Numbered from the stretch's first letter, positions 34,974-44,585 are shown. The stretch is 64,000 nt of DNA from Paenibacillus senegalimassiliensis (GCF_001486585.1 NZ_LN909042.1:248001-312000), one strand, 5' to 3'. Numbers and translations are program-made. Notes: generated by a model from the sequence alone, not told the origin.

Positions 34974-36467
34974 ATGAGCAAAAAGAGAAAAAGCTTTTCT
35001 TTGTTGCTGGTTTCCCTGATGGCACTCGCGTTAGTTGTTAGCGCTTGCGGCGGTAACGGAAACAGTGCAACAAACAACTCTTCGGCAGGCGGCAACGGCA
35101 AAGGCGAAGCACCTGTCAACCTGATCTGGTACACGATTGGTACTCCGCAAAAAGACGTGGACCGCGTTATGGAAGAAGTTAGCAAATACACCCAAGAAAA
35201 AATCAATGCCACAATCACTATGAAGATGGTTGACTGGGGCGATTATCAACAAAAGATGCAAGTTAACGTAGCTTCCGGTGAGCCAATGGATATCCTCTTT
35301 ACTTCTGCAGGTGGCTTTGACTACGTACAGAACGCAAGAAAAGGCGCATTCATGGAACTGGACGACCTGCTTGAGCAATACGGCAAAGAGTTGAAAGATA
35401 CCATCGACCCTGCCTTCCTGGAAGGTTCCAAAGTCGACGGCCACAACTATGGTGTTCCGGCTAACAAAGAATTGCCGCAACAAGAAGTATGGCGTTTCAA
35501 CAAAGGTCTGGTTGACAAGTACAACCTGGACATCACGAACGTTCGCAGCTTGGACAGCATCGAACCATTGCTGAAAACGATCAAAGAAAACGAACCAACG
35601 ATCACCACTTTCGCTATGGACAAGAACTACGTGCCGTATGTTCCTTACGACTACGTTATCACTAACTTGCCACTGGCTGTAAAGCTGGATACAACAGATT
35701 ATAAGATCGTTAACATCTTGGAAACACCTGAAATGAAAGAAGCTTTGAGCACGATGCGTAAATACTATCAAGCTGGTTATGTAGCTCCTGAAGCAGCTAC
35801 TACAGGTTCTACAAGCGACTTGATGACTTCCGGTCAATGGTTCATGGACCGTGCGCAAACTCAACCGTCGGCAGATAACCTCTGGTCTGCAAGTTATGGC
35901 TACCCAGTTGTCTCCACACAAGCAAGTGATGCTATTATCACAAACACTTCTGTACAAGGTTCGATCATGGCAATCTCCGCAAACTCTGAGTATCCAGAGA
36001 AAGCTATGGAGTTCTTGAACTTGCTGAACACAGATCCTGTACTGCGTAACATGGTTGACTCCGGTATCGAAGGCGTTCACTACAAGAAACTGGATGACAC
36101 ACATTACGAAAACCTGGCTGAATCGAAGAACTATGACATGCCTTCGTATTCCCTGGGTAACAACATGCTGCTTTACTTGAACCCAAGTGATGCTGATGAC
36201 AAATGGGAACAATTCAAGCAATTTAACGCTGAAGGCGTAAACTCTCCAATCCTGAGCTTCAACTTTGACAGCACGAAGGTAGCAACACAAATGGCTGCGG
36301 TTCAAAACGTGAAGGAACAATTCTGGTCCTCGCTGATGACCGGTACGGTAGACCCTGAGTCTTACCTGCCAAAAGCCATCGAAAAATTCAAAGAGGCTGG
36401 TCTTGATCAAGTTATGGCCGAAGCCCAAACTCAGCTCGATGCCTGGAGAGCTGAAAACAACAAGTAA
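34974..36467 (+). CDS. Oligosaccharide-binding lipoprotein, LplA/DUF3502 type
   Basis: This 497-residue extracellular binding protein has a lipoprotein signal peptide with the lipobox VSAC (Cys24, MSKKRKSFSLLL start), a Gly/Asn linker and a large type-I binding fold. The C-terminus, with GTVDPESYLPKAIEKFKEAG, is the DUF3502 signature of LplA-like proteins. By family this serves long oligosaccharides; the neighbouring mannosidases suggest N-glycan or alpha-mannan fragments. Codon use is noticeably biased to highly expressed codons compared with its neighbours. AAAGGGAGG precedes the ATG. A terminator-like hairpin follows before the permeases. Confidence 0.93.
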   Translation: MSKKRKSFSLLLVSLMALALVVSACGGNGNSATNNSSAGGNGKGEAPVNLIWYTIGTPQKDVDRVMEEVSKYTQEKINATITMKMVDWGDYQQKMQVNVASGEPMDILFTSAGGFDYVQNARKGAFMELDDLLEQYGKELKDTIDPAFLEGSKVDGHNYGVPANKELPQQEVWRFNKGLVDKYNLDITNVRSLDSIEPLLKTIKENEPTITTFAMDKNYVPYVPYDYVITNLPLAVKLDTTDYKIVNILETPEMKEALSTMRKYYQAGYVAPEAATTGSTSDLMTSGQWFMDRAQTQPSADNLWSASYGYPVVSTQASDAIITNTSVQGSIMAISANSEYPEKAMEFLNLLNTDPVLRNMVDSGIEGVHYKKLDDTHYENLAESKNYDMPSYSLGNNMLLYLNPSDADDKWEQFKQFNAEGVNSPILSFNFDSTKVATQMAAVQNVKEQFWSSLMTGTVDPESYLPKAIEKFKEAGLDQVMAEAQTQLDAWRAENNK

Positions 36468-36484
36468 TAATTAAAGAAATTCGT

Positions 36485-36521
36485 AAGATCGGGCGGGTGA
36501 TATGTATCGCCCGATCTTTTT
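36485..36521 (+). terminator. Partial terminator between binding protein and permease genes
   Basis: AGATCGGGCG and CGCCCGATCT form a perfect ten-base stem followed by TTTT. It lies inside the operon, so it probably attenuates transcription and gives more binding protein than permease. Confidence 0.8.
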
Positions 36522-36549
36522 ACGTTATTTACTGATAGGAGGGAACAAG

Positions 36550-37479
36550 GTGACCGCATTCTTTAAGACCCTGATCAAAAACAAAGTCATGCTATTTATG
36601 GTACTGCCCGGCGCGCTTTGGTTTTTCTTTTTCTCGTATATGCCGCTCGTGGGTACAATCGTTGCCTTTAAGCAGTATCGCTTTACCAGAGAGGGCTTCT
36701 GGGCCAGTATCGTGAAGAGTGAATGGGTGGGCTGGGATAACTTCAAATTCCTGTTCAGCACCAACGATGCTTACCTCATTACACGGAACACATTGTTCTA
36801 CAACCTGGCATTTATCATCATCGGTCTGGTCCTTTCCGTGGCCATGGCCATATTGTTGTCTGAATTGGTTGGTAAGAAGCTGGCGAAGGTGTACCAAACC
36901 GGTATGTTCCTGCCTTATTTCTTATCATGGGTTATTGTTGGATACTTTGCATTCAGCTTCCTGAGCATGGACCGCGGGATGCTTAATCAGGTTTTGGGCT
37001 GGTTTGGCGTCGATGCCATACAGTGGTATTCCGAGCCGAAATATTGGCCATACATTCTGATATTTGTCAGCCTGTGGAAGTCAATTGGTTATAACAGCGT
37101 CGTGTACCTCGCTTCCATTATGGGGATTGATAAATCCTTATATGAAGCAGCCATGATTGATGGGGCCAGCAAATGGCAGCAAATTAAGGGCATCACGATT
37201 CCGATGCTATCCCCGATCATTATCATTATGACGTTGCTCGCTGTAGGTAGAATTTTCTACGCAGACTTTGGTTTGTTCTATCAAGTACCACGGGATTCAG
37301 GTACGCTCTATGCGGTTACCAACGTTATTGACACTTACGTATACCGCGGTTTGAAGACAACCGGGGAAATTGGTATGAGTACGGCAGCCGGTCTTTATCA
37401 ATCGGTAGTAGGTTTTGCCCTCGTCATGATTTCCAACTTTGTTGTGCGCAAAATCGATAAAGACAGTGCCCTATTCTAA
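36550..37479 (+). CDS. ABC transporter permease, LplB type
   Basis: This 309-residue membrane protein has six predicted helices and the EAA loop near residues 197-215 (LYEAAMIDGASKWQQ). It is the LplB/UgpA-type half of an oligosaccharide importer. GTG 36550 is chosen as AGGAGGG ends six bases upstream. An in-frame ATG at 36502 lies inside the preceding hairpin and is unlikely. It is followed 23 bases later by the partner permease. No ATPase gene is nearby, so a shared MsmX-type ATPase is expected. Confidence 0.93.
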   Translation: MTAFFKTLIKNKVMLFMVLPGALWFFFFSYMPLVGTIVAFKQYRFTREGFWASIVKSEWVGWDNFKFLFSTNDAYLITRNTLFYNLAFIIIGLVLSVAMAILLSELVGKKLAKVYQTGMFLPYFLSWVIVGYFAFSFLSMDRGMLNQVLGWFGVDAIQWYSEPKYWPYILIFVSLWKSIGYNSVVYLASIMGIDKSLYEAAMIDGASKWQQIKGITIPMLSPIIIIMTLLAVGRIFYADFGLFYQVPRDSGTLYAVTNVIDTYVYRGLKTTGEIGMSTAAGLYQSVVGFALVMISNFVVRKIDKDSALF

Positions 37480-37502
37480 AACAGTGAAAGGAGTGTCAAG
37501 CT

Positions 37503-38420
37503 ATGGCGGAGGTAATTAAGAAACAGCGGGACTTTCATCAGGTATCCCGCGGGTGGAATTTCATCTTGCATTTAATTGCGGGCATATTTTCCTTTATGTG
37601 TGTATTCCCGTTCTTGTTCGTTGTCATCATCTCATTAACTGATGAGAAGACGCTGGCTACGGACGGCTATCGGTTAATTCCGGCCAAGTGGAGCCTGGAA
37701 GCGTACCGTTTCGTATTTGAGACAGGGGATACGCTGCTTCGTTCTTACGGCGTTACTATTTTGGTAACAGTAGTTGGTACGATTCTTAGTTTGATTATGA
37801 TTTCGTTGTACTCCTACGCAATTTCGCGGAAGAGCTTCCCTTATCGGCGCTTCTTCTCCATCTTTGCAATTGTAACGATGTTGTTCAACGGTGGTATGAT
37901 TCCGACGTACATGGTCGTTTCCCAATTGCTCGGACTGAAGGACACGTTGTGGGCCTTGATTCTGCCGCTCGCTATGAATGCTTTCTACATCATGATTCTA
38001 CGCACATTCTACAGCACCAGTGTGCCTGAACCGATCATTGAATCGGCGCGCATCGACGGAGCTGGCGATTTCTACATTTTCTTACGCATCGTATTGCCGT
38101 TGTCCCTGCCGGGTCTGGCTACGATTGGACTATTCAGCACTTTAGGTTACTGGAACGACTGGTTTAACGCCTTGCTGTATATCGATAAACCAAGCTTGGT
38201 ACCGTTGCAGTCGATGCTGATGCGGATCGAATCGAGTATTGCGTTCATTCAGCAGAACTCGCAAAACAGCTCGCTTAGCTTAACTGCACTGCAATCCATT
38301 CCACAGGATACATCCCGGATGGCGATGGTTGTGCTTGCGACGCTGCCAATTATTTTTGCTTACCCGTTCTTCCAACGTTATTTCGTACAAGGACTTACGG
38401 TAGGTGCTGTCAAAGAATAA
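37503..38420 (+). CDS. ABC transporter permease, LplC/MalG type
   Basis: This 305-residue membrane protein is the second permease of the importer. It has six helices and the EAA loop near residues 180-195 (PIIESARIDGAGDFY). The C-terminal FFQRYFVQGLTVGAVKE is the classic MalG-family ending. AAAGGAGTG precedes the ATG. A MITE-like element separates it from the GH3 gene, the next gene on the strand. Confidence 0.94.
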   Translation: MAEVIKKQRDFHQVSRGWNFILHLIAGIFSFMCVFPFLFVVIISLTDEKTLATDGYRLIPAKWSLEAYRFVFETGDTLLRSYGVTILVTVVGTILSLIMISLYSYAISRKSFPYRRFFSIFAIVTMLFNGGMIPTYMVVSQLLGLKDTLWALILPLAMNAFYIMILRTFYSTSVPEPIIESARIDGAGDFYIFLRIVLPLSLPGLATIGLFSTLGYWNDWFNALLYIDKPSLVPLQSMLMRIESSIAFIQQNSQNSSLSLTALQSIPQDTSRMAMVVLATLPIIFAYPFFQRYFVQGLTVGAVKE

Positions 38421-38430
38421 TTTAAGAGGA

Positions 38431-38599
38431 TGTTCAAAAAATCGTCTTTCCAGAACGAAGCAAATCGAGGAGTAGATTCGACAGCGAATCTTGAATTCAG
38501 CCGGGCCTTCCGTTGCTCACGTAGATCTGTCTACGCTCCGCTACTCAGTCCCTGGCTTCATCCAACCTTCTTGGTCCTGCTAACCCGATTTTTTGAACT
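38431..38599. repeat. MITE-like element A, copy 1
   Basis: Ends TGTTCAAAAAATCG (38431-38444) and CGATTTTTTGAACT (38586-38599) are inverted repeats, 13 of 14. The interior shares long blocks with the copy at 44168, such as GAATCTTGAATTCAGCCGGG and CTTCATCCAAC. It has no credible gene and no transposase. It lies between the permease and the GH3 gene in the mannoside locus. Confidence 0.85.
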
Positions 38600-38637
38600 C
38601 GCACTAATAGAGGTTGTTAGAAAAGGAGCGAGTATCG

Positions 38638-40938
38638 ATGTTGCTTTACAAGGACAGCACGAAACCCATTCCGGAGCGAGTAAAGCACCTGCTCGATCTG
38701 ATGACATTGGAAGAGAAGGCTGGCCAGCTTGTTCAGCCGTTCGGCTGGCAGACCTATGAACATATAGATGGAAAAGTTGAATTAACAGAGTTATTTAAGT
38801 CACAGGTTGCAAATGGTGGGGTTGGTTCGTTGTATGGCGTTCTTCGCGCCGACCCTTGGACGGGCGTGACGCTTGCGAGCGGCTTGTCGCCACGTCAAGG
38901 GGCCGAAGCGGTGAACGCGATTCAACGCTACGCCATAGAGAATTCCCGGCTAGGCATTCCGATTCTGATTGGGGAGGAATGCTCCCACGGTCATATGGCG
39001 ATTGGGGCAACCGTATATCCGGTGCCTTTGTCCCTAGGTAGCACCTGGAACGTGGATTTATACCGTGAAATGTGTCGGGCTGTGGCCCGTGAGACGCGGA
39101 GCCAAGGTGGCGCAGTAACTTATTCGCCGGTGCTCGACGTTGTCCGTGATCCACGGTGGGGGCGGACAGAGGAATGCTTCGGCGAAGACGCGCATCTCAT
39201 CAGTGAGATGGCGGTGGCTTCAGTGGAAGGGCTGCAAGGCGATCGTCTGGATGGACAAGATAGCGTTGCGGCGACGTTGAAGCATTTTGTCGGTTACGGT
39301 AGTTCTGAAGGGGGCCGCAACGCGGGTCCGGCGCATATGGGGCGGCGTGAGCTGCTGGAAGTTGATATGCTGCCGTTTCGCAAGGCGGTAGAGGCCGGTG
39401 CGGCTTCAATCATGCCAGCTTACAATGAAATCGACGGTGTGCCTTGCACCACGAATGAAGAATTGCTGGACGATATTCTTCGTGGCGAATGGGGCTTTGA
39501 CGGCATGGTCATCACCGACTGCGGAGCCATCGATATGCTGGCCTCTGGCCATGACGTAGCCGCTGATGGACAGGATGCTGCCGTTCAAGCTATCCGTGCA
39601 GGCATTGATATGGAAATGTCCGGTGAAATGTTCGGCAATCACTTGGTGAATGCCGTTCGCTCCGGGGCGCTGGAGGAAGAAGTGCTGAATCGTGCGGTTG
39701 ATCGCGTGCTAACGCTGAAATTCCGCCTCGGCTTGTTCGAATCTCCTTATGCTGATCCGGATCGGGCCGAGCAGGTCATTGCCAGCGAAGAGCATGTCGC
39801 TTTGGCACGTCAATTGGCCGCAGAAGGCATTGTCTTGCTCAAGAATAGAAATGACATATTGCCGCTTTCGCCGAAGATGGGTAAAATAGCCGTCATCGGA
39901 CCGAATGCGGATGTAGGCTATAATCAGCTTGGCGATTATACATCGCCACAGCCCAATTCCAAGGTCACGACGGTACTTGGCGGTATTCGTAGTAAGCTTG
40001 CGGGCACGCTGGAGCAAGTGTTGTACGCCCCGGGTTGCCGTATCAAAGGAGATTCGCGAGAAGGCTTCGAGTTGGCCTTATCATGCGCTGAGCAAGCTGA
40101 TACGGTCGTTATGGTCGTTGGTGGCTCAAGTGCCCGCGACTTTGGTGAGGGCAGCATCGATTTGAAGACCGGTGCTTCGAAGGTGACCGGTAATTCGGAA
40201 AGCGATATGGATTGTGGTGAAGGCATCGACCGGATGTCACTCTCTCTATCCGGCGTCCAATTGGAGCTGATTCAAGAGGTTCACAAGCTGGGCAAACCAT
40301 TAATCGTTGTCTACATTAATGGACGGCCTATTGCCGAACCGTGGATCGATGAACATGCGGATGCAATTTTGGAAGCTTGGTATCCAGGACAAGAGGGTGG
40401 ACATGCAGTGGCCGATATCTTGTTCGGCGACGCAAATCCGTCGGGACGTCTGACCATCTCCATTCCGAAGCATGTCGGACAACTTCCGGTGTACTACAAT
40501 GGCAAACGCTCACGGGGCAAGCGGTATTTGGAAGCTGATTCGCAGCCGCAATATCCGTTTGGCTTCGGACTTGGATATACCGAATTCGGCTATGCCAAAC
40601 TGGCAGTCACTCCTGAAATTATCGGGAGAGACGGCGAAGCGAAGGTTACGGTAGAAGTGACGAATATCGGCAGCCGGGCAGGCGCTGAGGTGGTACAGTT
40701 GTACCTGACTGACGTGGCCAGTACGGTGACAAGACCAGCGAAAGAACTGAAGGGCTTCCAGAAGGTATTTCTGGAGCCGGGACAATCGCAGGTTGTCGAG
40801 TTTGCCGTAGGTCCAGAGCAGTTGCAGTATATCGGCCGGGATTTCAAACCAGTGGTGGAACCGGGAGAATTCCGGGTTCATGTCGGCAAGAACGTAAATG
40901 ATACGCTGAGCGCCAATTTCTTTGTGCGGGAGGACTAA
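38638..40938 (+). CDS. Glycoside hydrolase family 3 enzyme (beta-glucosidase-like)
   Basis: This 766-residue enzyme has the GH3 N-terminal barrel, GH3 C-terminal domain and a fibronectin-III-like tail (about 660-760). The nucleophile is D294 in GMVITDCGAI; the substrate-binding KHFVGYG and GRTEECFGED motifs are present. No signal peptide, so cytoplasmic. ATG 38638 is chosen for AAAAGGAG upstream. The three-domain layout fits beta-glucosidase or beta-xylosidase better than GH3 beta-N-acetylglucosaminidase, which usually lacks the C domain. Its place in an N-glycan locus still leaves the substrate open. It is five bases before the GH38 gene. Confidence 0.92.
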   Translation: MLLYKDSTKPIPERVKHLLDLMTLEEKAGQLVQPFGWQTYEHIDGKVELTELFKSQVANGGVGSLYGVLRADPWTGVTLASGLSPRQGAEAVNAIQRYAIENSRLGIPILIGEECSHGHMAIGATVYPVPLSLGSTWNVDLYREMCRAVARETRSQGGAVTYSPVLDVVRDPRWGRTEECFGEDAHLISEMAVASVEGLQGDRLDGQDSVAATLKHFVGYGSSEGGRNAGPAHMGRRELLEVDMLPFRKAVEAGAASIMPAYNEIDGVPCTTNEELLDDILRGEWGFDGMVITDCGAIDMLASGHDVAADGQDAAVQAIRAGIDMEMSGEMFGNHLVNAVRSGALEEEVLNRAVDRVLTLKFRLGLFESPYADPDRAEQVIASEEHVALARQLAAEGIVLLKNRNDILPLSPKMGKIAVIGPNADVGYNQLGDYTSPQPNSKVTTVLGGIRSKLAGTLEQVLYAPGCRIKGDSREGFELALSCAEQADTVVMVVGGSSARDFGEGSIDLKTGASKVTGNSESDMDCGEGIDRMSLSLSGVQLELIQEVHKLGKPLIVVYINGRPIAEPWIDEHADAILEAWYPGQEGGHAVADILFGDANPSGRLTISIPKHVGQLPVYYNGKRSRGKRYLEADSQPQYPFGFGLGYTEFGYAKLAVTPEIIGRDGEAKVTVEVTNIGSRAGAEVVQLYLTDVASTVTRPAKELKGFQKVFLEPGQSQVVEFAVGPEQLQYIGRDFKPVVEPGEFRVHVGKNVNDTLSANFFVRED

Positions 40939-40943
40939 TACTA

Positions 40944-43900
40944 ATGGAACGGATCAAACGTTTTATTCGGGAATTGTCGGAGGCGCAGTGGCTTGAAGTA
41001 GCACCGCTGCGGGATTGGGAGATTACGACCTCTACCTATGTGGTTCCTGGAAATTACACAGAAGAGACTTCATACCCGGAAGGCCAGAACTTCGAACGCT
41101 TTCCAAGTACGCAAGGTACAACTTATTTCTTTCGTAAGAAGCTGGAGATACCGTCAAGCTGGAATGGCCAGACGGGATTGATATTTGCTTCGATCGGGGA
41201 AGGGTTATTGCGCATTAATGGCAAGTCGGCGCAGGGGCTGGATCGTAACCATAGCTTTGTGACCTTGCCTGCGATTGATGATGCCCGGTCGCTTGATTTG
41301 GAAATCGAACTGTTTGATCCTATTCCGGAACCGGTAGACCCGCTTAACCATCAGGCCAATATTCAGCCTCCGATTACCCATATCCAAAGTCAATTGGTCT
41401 TGGTGAATCAGCCGGCGCAAAGCCTGATGTATGCAGTAACAATCATTCGTGATGCTGCCATACTGTTGCCAGAACAGGATCTTCGGCGTACCCGGTTGAT
41501 TGAAGCTATATATACCGCGATGGATGCGTTTGTGATGTTAGACAAGCAGGCTGTTCGAGAAGGCCATGCTATTGCTGACATTGAGCAAACTTTAACGAAT
41601 AGAATCAAAGAAGTCGGCGGCAATGCCGAAGGACTTATTCATATGGTGGGCCAGTCCCACATTGATATCGCTTGGCTGTGGCCAACTCGGGAGACGGTGC
41701 GTAAAGCCAGTCGGACCTTCTCTACGGTGGACGCGCTGATGCGTGAATATCCGGAATACCGTTATGCCCAGAGCCAACCGCAATTATTTGCTTATTTGAA
41801 GGATAATGATCCTGAATTATATGAACGAGTGAAGGAACGCATTAAGGAAGGCCGTTGGGAACTGGTCGGCGGGATGTGGGTCGAACCGGACCTTAACCTG
41901 CCAAGTGGCGAGTCGTTGATGCGGCAAATGCTGTATGGTCAACGCTTCTATCAGGAAGAGTTCGGACAAACCTCGGAGATCGAGTGGTTGCCTGATACGT
42001 TTGGCTATTGCGCTTCCCTGCCGCAGATTTTGAAGCACGGGAATATCCGCTACTTCATGACGACGAAGCTGGGTTGGAACGACACCAACTTATTCCCATA
42101 CGACCTGTTCCATTGGGTAGGTATCGACGGAACGCCGATGCTGTCCTATCTGAACCATGGTGTGAACGAGAATACACTGCCGAAGGATGTTCATGATCAT
42201 TGGCAGTCCTACCGGGAGAAGGCCGTTCACCCTGAGCAAATGCTGCTGTACGGGCATGGTGATGGCGGCGGCGGGGTTACCCGCGAGATGCTGGAGTATA
42301 TCAATCGTGCTGAGCTAATGGTAGGTCAGCCGTCGAGTGCTTATAGCACAGCGACCGACTTCTTTGCCGGAATTGATGCGGCGCAGCCGAAGCTGCCTTC
42401 ATGGCACGGAGATCTGTACCTTGAATTACACCGGGGGACATATACAACTCACGGACGTAACAAACGCAGCAACCGTAAGGCAGAGATTCTGTACCGTGAA
42501 GCGGAGATTTGGAGCGCATTGTCGGCTCCTGCCGTATCTGCAGAGCGGCAGCGTGAGGTTCAGTCCACATTGCAGGACGGCTGGAAGCTGATTCTCCTGA
42601 ATCAGTTCCATGATATTATTCCAGGTTCGGCGATTACGGAATCTTATGTGACGTCCTTGAAAGAATATGAGGATGTCTTTGAAAAAGGTTATGCCGGACT
42701 CAGTCACGGCCTTGAGGCGTTAGCCGGACAGATCGCGACGAAGGGCGACGGCGTGCCATATATTATGTTCAACAGTCTCGGCTGGTCTCGCGACCTGGTT
42801 GCTGAGCTGCGCGGTGCTGACGTAAGCGGCGGCGTGATGGCTTATGACGACAAGGGAGCGAAGCTTGAACTGGATGTGCTTCCGGGAACGGATGGCTTAG
42901 CGGTTTGGGTACGCGTACCAGAAGTTCCGGCCTTCGGTTACAAAACGATTTGGCTGCGGAGTGAAGCGACTGCTGAGAAGACTGGAGCAGTTGAAGCCGG
43001 GCAAGCAGTTCCTGGTGAGTGGGAAACTGAGTTCTACCGCCTAACCTTTAATGATCGCGGGGAAATTGTCAGCCTTTGGGATAAACAAGCAAACCGTGAA
43101 ATCGTCAAAGCCGAAGAAGCGGCGAATCGTTTCCACTTCTTCCATGATCGTCCGACATTATGGGATGCCTGGGACATTGATACCCGTTATGAGCAACAAC
43201 CGGCCGGAGAAGCGAAGCTGCTGGAGAGCCGTGTTGTGGCAAGAGGAGCGGTTAAGGATGTGCTGCGGTTCCGCTGGAGCGTAGGGCAATCGGAGATTGA
43301 GCAGGACTTGATTCTGTATCATTATGATCGTCGTATTGATTTCCAAACGAAGGTGAACTGGAACGAAAATCACAAGCTGCTGAAGGTTGGCTTCCCGATT
43401 GACGTGGTTACCGACAAGGCTACTTATGAAATTCCGTTTGGTGCACTGGAACGTCCTACGCATCGCAACACAAGCTGGGAGCAGGCTCAGTACGAAGTAT
43501 GCGGACATCGGTTCGCCGACGTATCCGAACGTGGTTACGGCGTCAGCGTGCTGAATGATTGCAAGTACGGCTACGATGTTCAAGGCAGCACGATTCGTCT
43601 ATCCTTGCTGCGGGCACCAAAATGGCCAGACATGACGGCCGACCTGGGCGAGCATGAATTTACGTATTCACTGTTCCCGCACGAAGGCGATTGGCAAGCG
43701 GCCCATACGGTCCGTGCAGCCGCTGAACTGAATCATGAAGCAGCGGTCCTGGCGACTCGGGCTCATGAAGGTTCGTTGCCTGCGGTACATGCGTTGCTGG
43801 GCTTTGCCAGCCAGCATGTCGTGCTGGATACAGTTAAGCCAGCCGAGGACGGCGATGGCGTAGTTCTGCGCTTCTACGAGTCGACTGGCGGTCGTGAGCG

Positions 43901-44045
43901 CGTAGAGTTAACCTGGAACTTGCCGTTCCAGTCAGCGGTTCTATCCAATGCGCTTGAGCAAGAGCTCGAGCCTGTGAATGCCGAAGGCGGCGTGATCACA
44001 TTGGATTTTGCCCCATATGAAATCAAGACTTTGAAGATCAAGTAA
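40944..44045 (+). CDS. Alpha-mannosidase, glycoside hydrolase family 38 (long form)
   Basis: This 1033-residue enzyme is a zinc-dependent retaining alpha-mannosidase. An N-terminal beta-rich domain (1-225) precedes the GH38 barrel. Zinc ligands H239 and D241 are in QSHIDIAWLW and the nucleophile is D351 in WLPDTFGY; a helical middle domain (about 480-560, with the HDIIPGSAI motif) and a large beta-sandwich C-terminus follow. No signal peptide. Start codon ATG 40944 follows the GH3 stop with GGGAGG upstream. It resembles the long bacterial and vacuolar class and would trim alpha-mannose from imported glycans. A terminator ends this transcript. Confidence 0.95.
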   Translation: MERIKRFIRELSEAQWLEVAPLRDWEITTSTYVVPGNYTEETSYPEGQNFERFPSTQGTTYFFRKKLEIPSSWNGQTGLIFASIGEGLLRINGKSAQGLDRNHSFVTLPAIDDARSLDLEIELFDPIPEPVDPLNHQANIQPPITHIQSQLVLVNQPAQSLMYAVTIIRDAAILLPEQDLRRTRLIEAIYTAMDAFVMLDKQAVREGHAIADIEQTLTNRIKEVGGNAEGLIHMVGQSHIDIAWLWPTRETVRKASRTFSTVDALMREYPEYRYAQSQPQLFAYLKDNDPELYERVKERIKEGRWELVGGMWVEPDLNLPSGESLMRQMLYGQRFYQEEFGQTSEIEWLPDTFGYCASLPQILKHGNIRYFMTTKLGWNDTNLFPYDLFHWVGIDGTPMLSYLNHGVNENTLPKDVHDHWQSYREKAVHPEQMLLYGHGDGGGGVTREMLEYINRAELMVGQPSSAYSTATDFFAGIDAAQPKLPSWHGDLYLELHRGTYTTHGRNKRSNRKAEILYREAEIWSALSAPAVSAERQREVQSTLQDGWKLILLNQFHDIIPGSAITESYVTSLKEYEDVFEKGYAGLSHGLEALAGQIATKGDGVPYIMFNSLGWSRDLVAELRGADVSGGVMAYDDKGAKLELDVLPGTDGLAVWVRVPEVPAFGYKTIWLRSEATAEKTGAVEAGQAVPGEWETEFYRLTFNDRGEIVSLWDKQANREIVKAEEAANRFHFFHDRPTLWDAWDIDTRYEQQPAGEAKLLESRVVARGAVKDVLRFRWSVGQSEIEQDLILYHYDRRIDFQTKVNWNENHKLLKVGFPIDVVTDKATYEIPFGALERPTHRNTSWEQAQYEVCGHRFADVSERGYGVSVLNDCKYGYDVQGSTIRLSLLRAPKWPDMTADLGEHEFTYSLFPHEGDWQAAHTVRAAAELNHEAAVLATRAHEGSLPAVHALLGFASQHVVLDTVKPAEDGDGVVLRFYESTGGRERVELTWNLPFQSAVLSNALEQELEPVNAEGGVITLDFAPYEIKTLKIK

Positions 44046-44106
44046 TTATGACTCTCACGTGGCTGTGATCATCCGGCCATCCGAGAGCAGAGTCTAACCT
44101 AGCAAA

Positions 44107-44148
44107 AATGTCTCCCGTTAATATGAGCTTTAAATAACGGGAGACATT
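44107..44148 (+). terminator. Terminator-like hairpin after the GH38 gene
   Basis: AATGTCTCCCGTTA (44107-44120) pairs perfectly with TAACGGGAGACATT (44135-44148). The T-run is poor, so termination may be partial and allow readthrough to the GH125 gene. Confidence 0.65.
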
Positions 44149-44167
44149 CTTGCGAACTTTAAGAGGT

Positions 44168-44372
44168 TGTTCAAAAAGTCGTCTTCCCAAGACGAAGCGG
44201 TTCAAGGAGTGGATTCGACATCGAATCTTGAATTCAGCCGGGACTTCCGGTGCTCACGTACCCACTACGTACGCTCCGCTCCTCAGTCCCTAGCTTCATC
44301 CAACTCAAGCGTTTTGAAAAAACGCACATCGAAAGCATACGCTTTGGTCCTGAAAACCCGACTTTTTGAACA
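44168..44372. repeat. MITE-like element A, copy 2
   Basis: A 205-base element bounded by perfect 14-base inverted repeats TGTTCAAAAAGTCG and CGACTTTTTGAACA. It shares its interior with copy 1 but carries an extra segment near the right end (about 44305-44345). CTTTAAG occurs just outside each end (44157-44163 and 44377-44383), possibly a target-site remnant. It codes for nothing convincing. Confidence 0.88.
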
Positions 44373-44379
44373 CACACTT

Positions 44380-44554
44380 TAAGAATTGTGGTGAACCCGT
44401 TGCCGGAGAGCCGATATGGAGCTGGAGCAGCGAAGCGGTCGCCTTTAAACCCGGATTTTTACCTTTTCAGGTTAAAATGCTTCAAAAAATTCGGGTTTAA
44501 CAGCGAGTGGAAGCCCATATCGGCCGCAGGCCCCATGGTTCCCCACACTTCTTA
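44380..44554. repeat. MITE-like element B, a second palindromic element
   Basis: A 175-base imperfect palindrome lies directly after element A copy 2. The ends TAAGAATTGTGGTGAACC (44380-44397) and GGTTCCCCACACTTCTTA (44537-44554) pair with two mismatches. Inner pairs CCGATATGG / CCATATCGG-like and AAACCCG / CGGGTTT continue the fold. In RNA it would form one long hairpin upstream of the GH125 gene. There is no gene inside. Confidence 0.75.
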
Positions 44555-44585
44555 CATCGCCTAATAAAGGAGAGAACCATCACTC

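Noticed and set aside
35031..36428. 465-codon open frame on the minus strand over the binding-protein gene
   Set aside because: Antisense shadow caused by strong codon bias of the plus-strand gene. The product has no recognisable fold.
38430..38759. Open frame starting MFKKSSFQNEANRG
   Set aside because: It begins in the end of MITE-like element A and runs into the GH3 gene in another frame. A similar false frame occurs at 44167-44382 from copy 2. The shared start comes from the repeat, not from a gene family.
44167..44382. Open frame starting MFKKSSSQDEAVQG
   Set aside because: It lies wholly inside element A copy 2 and has no ribosome binding site or homologous protein pattern.
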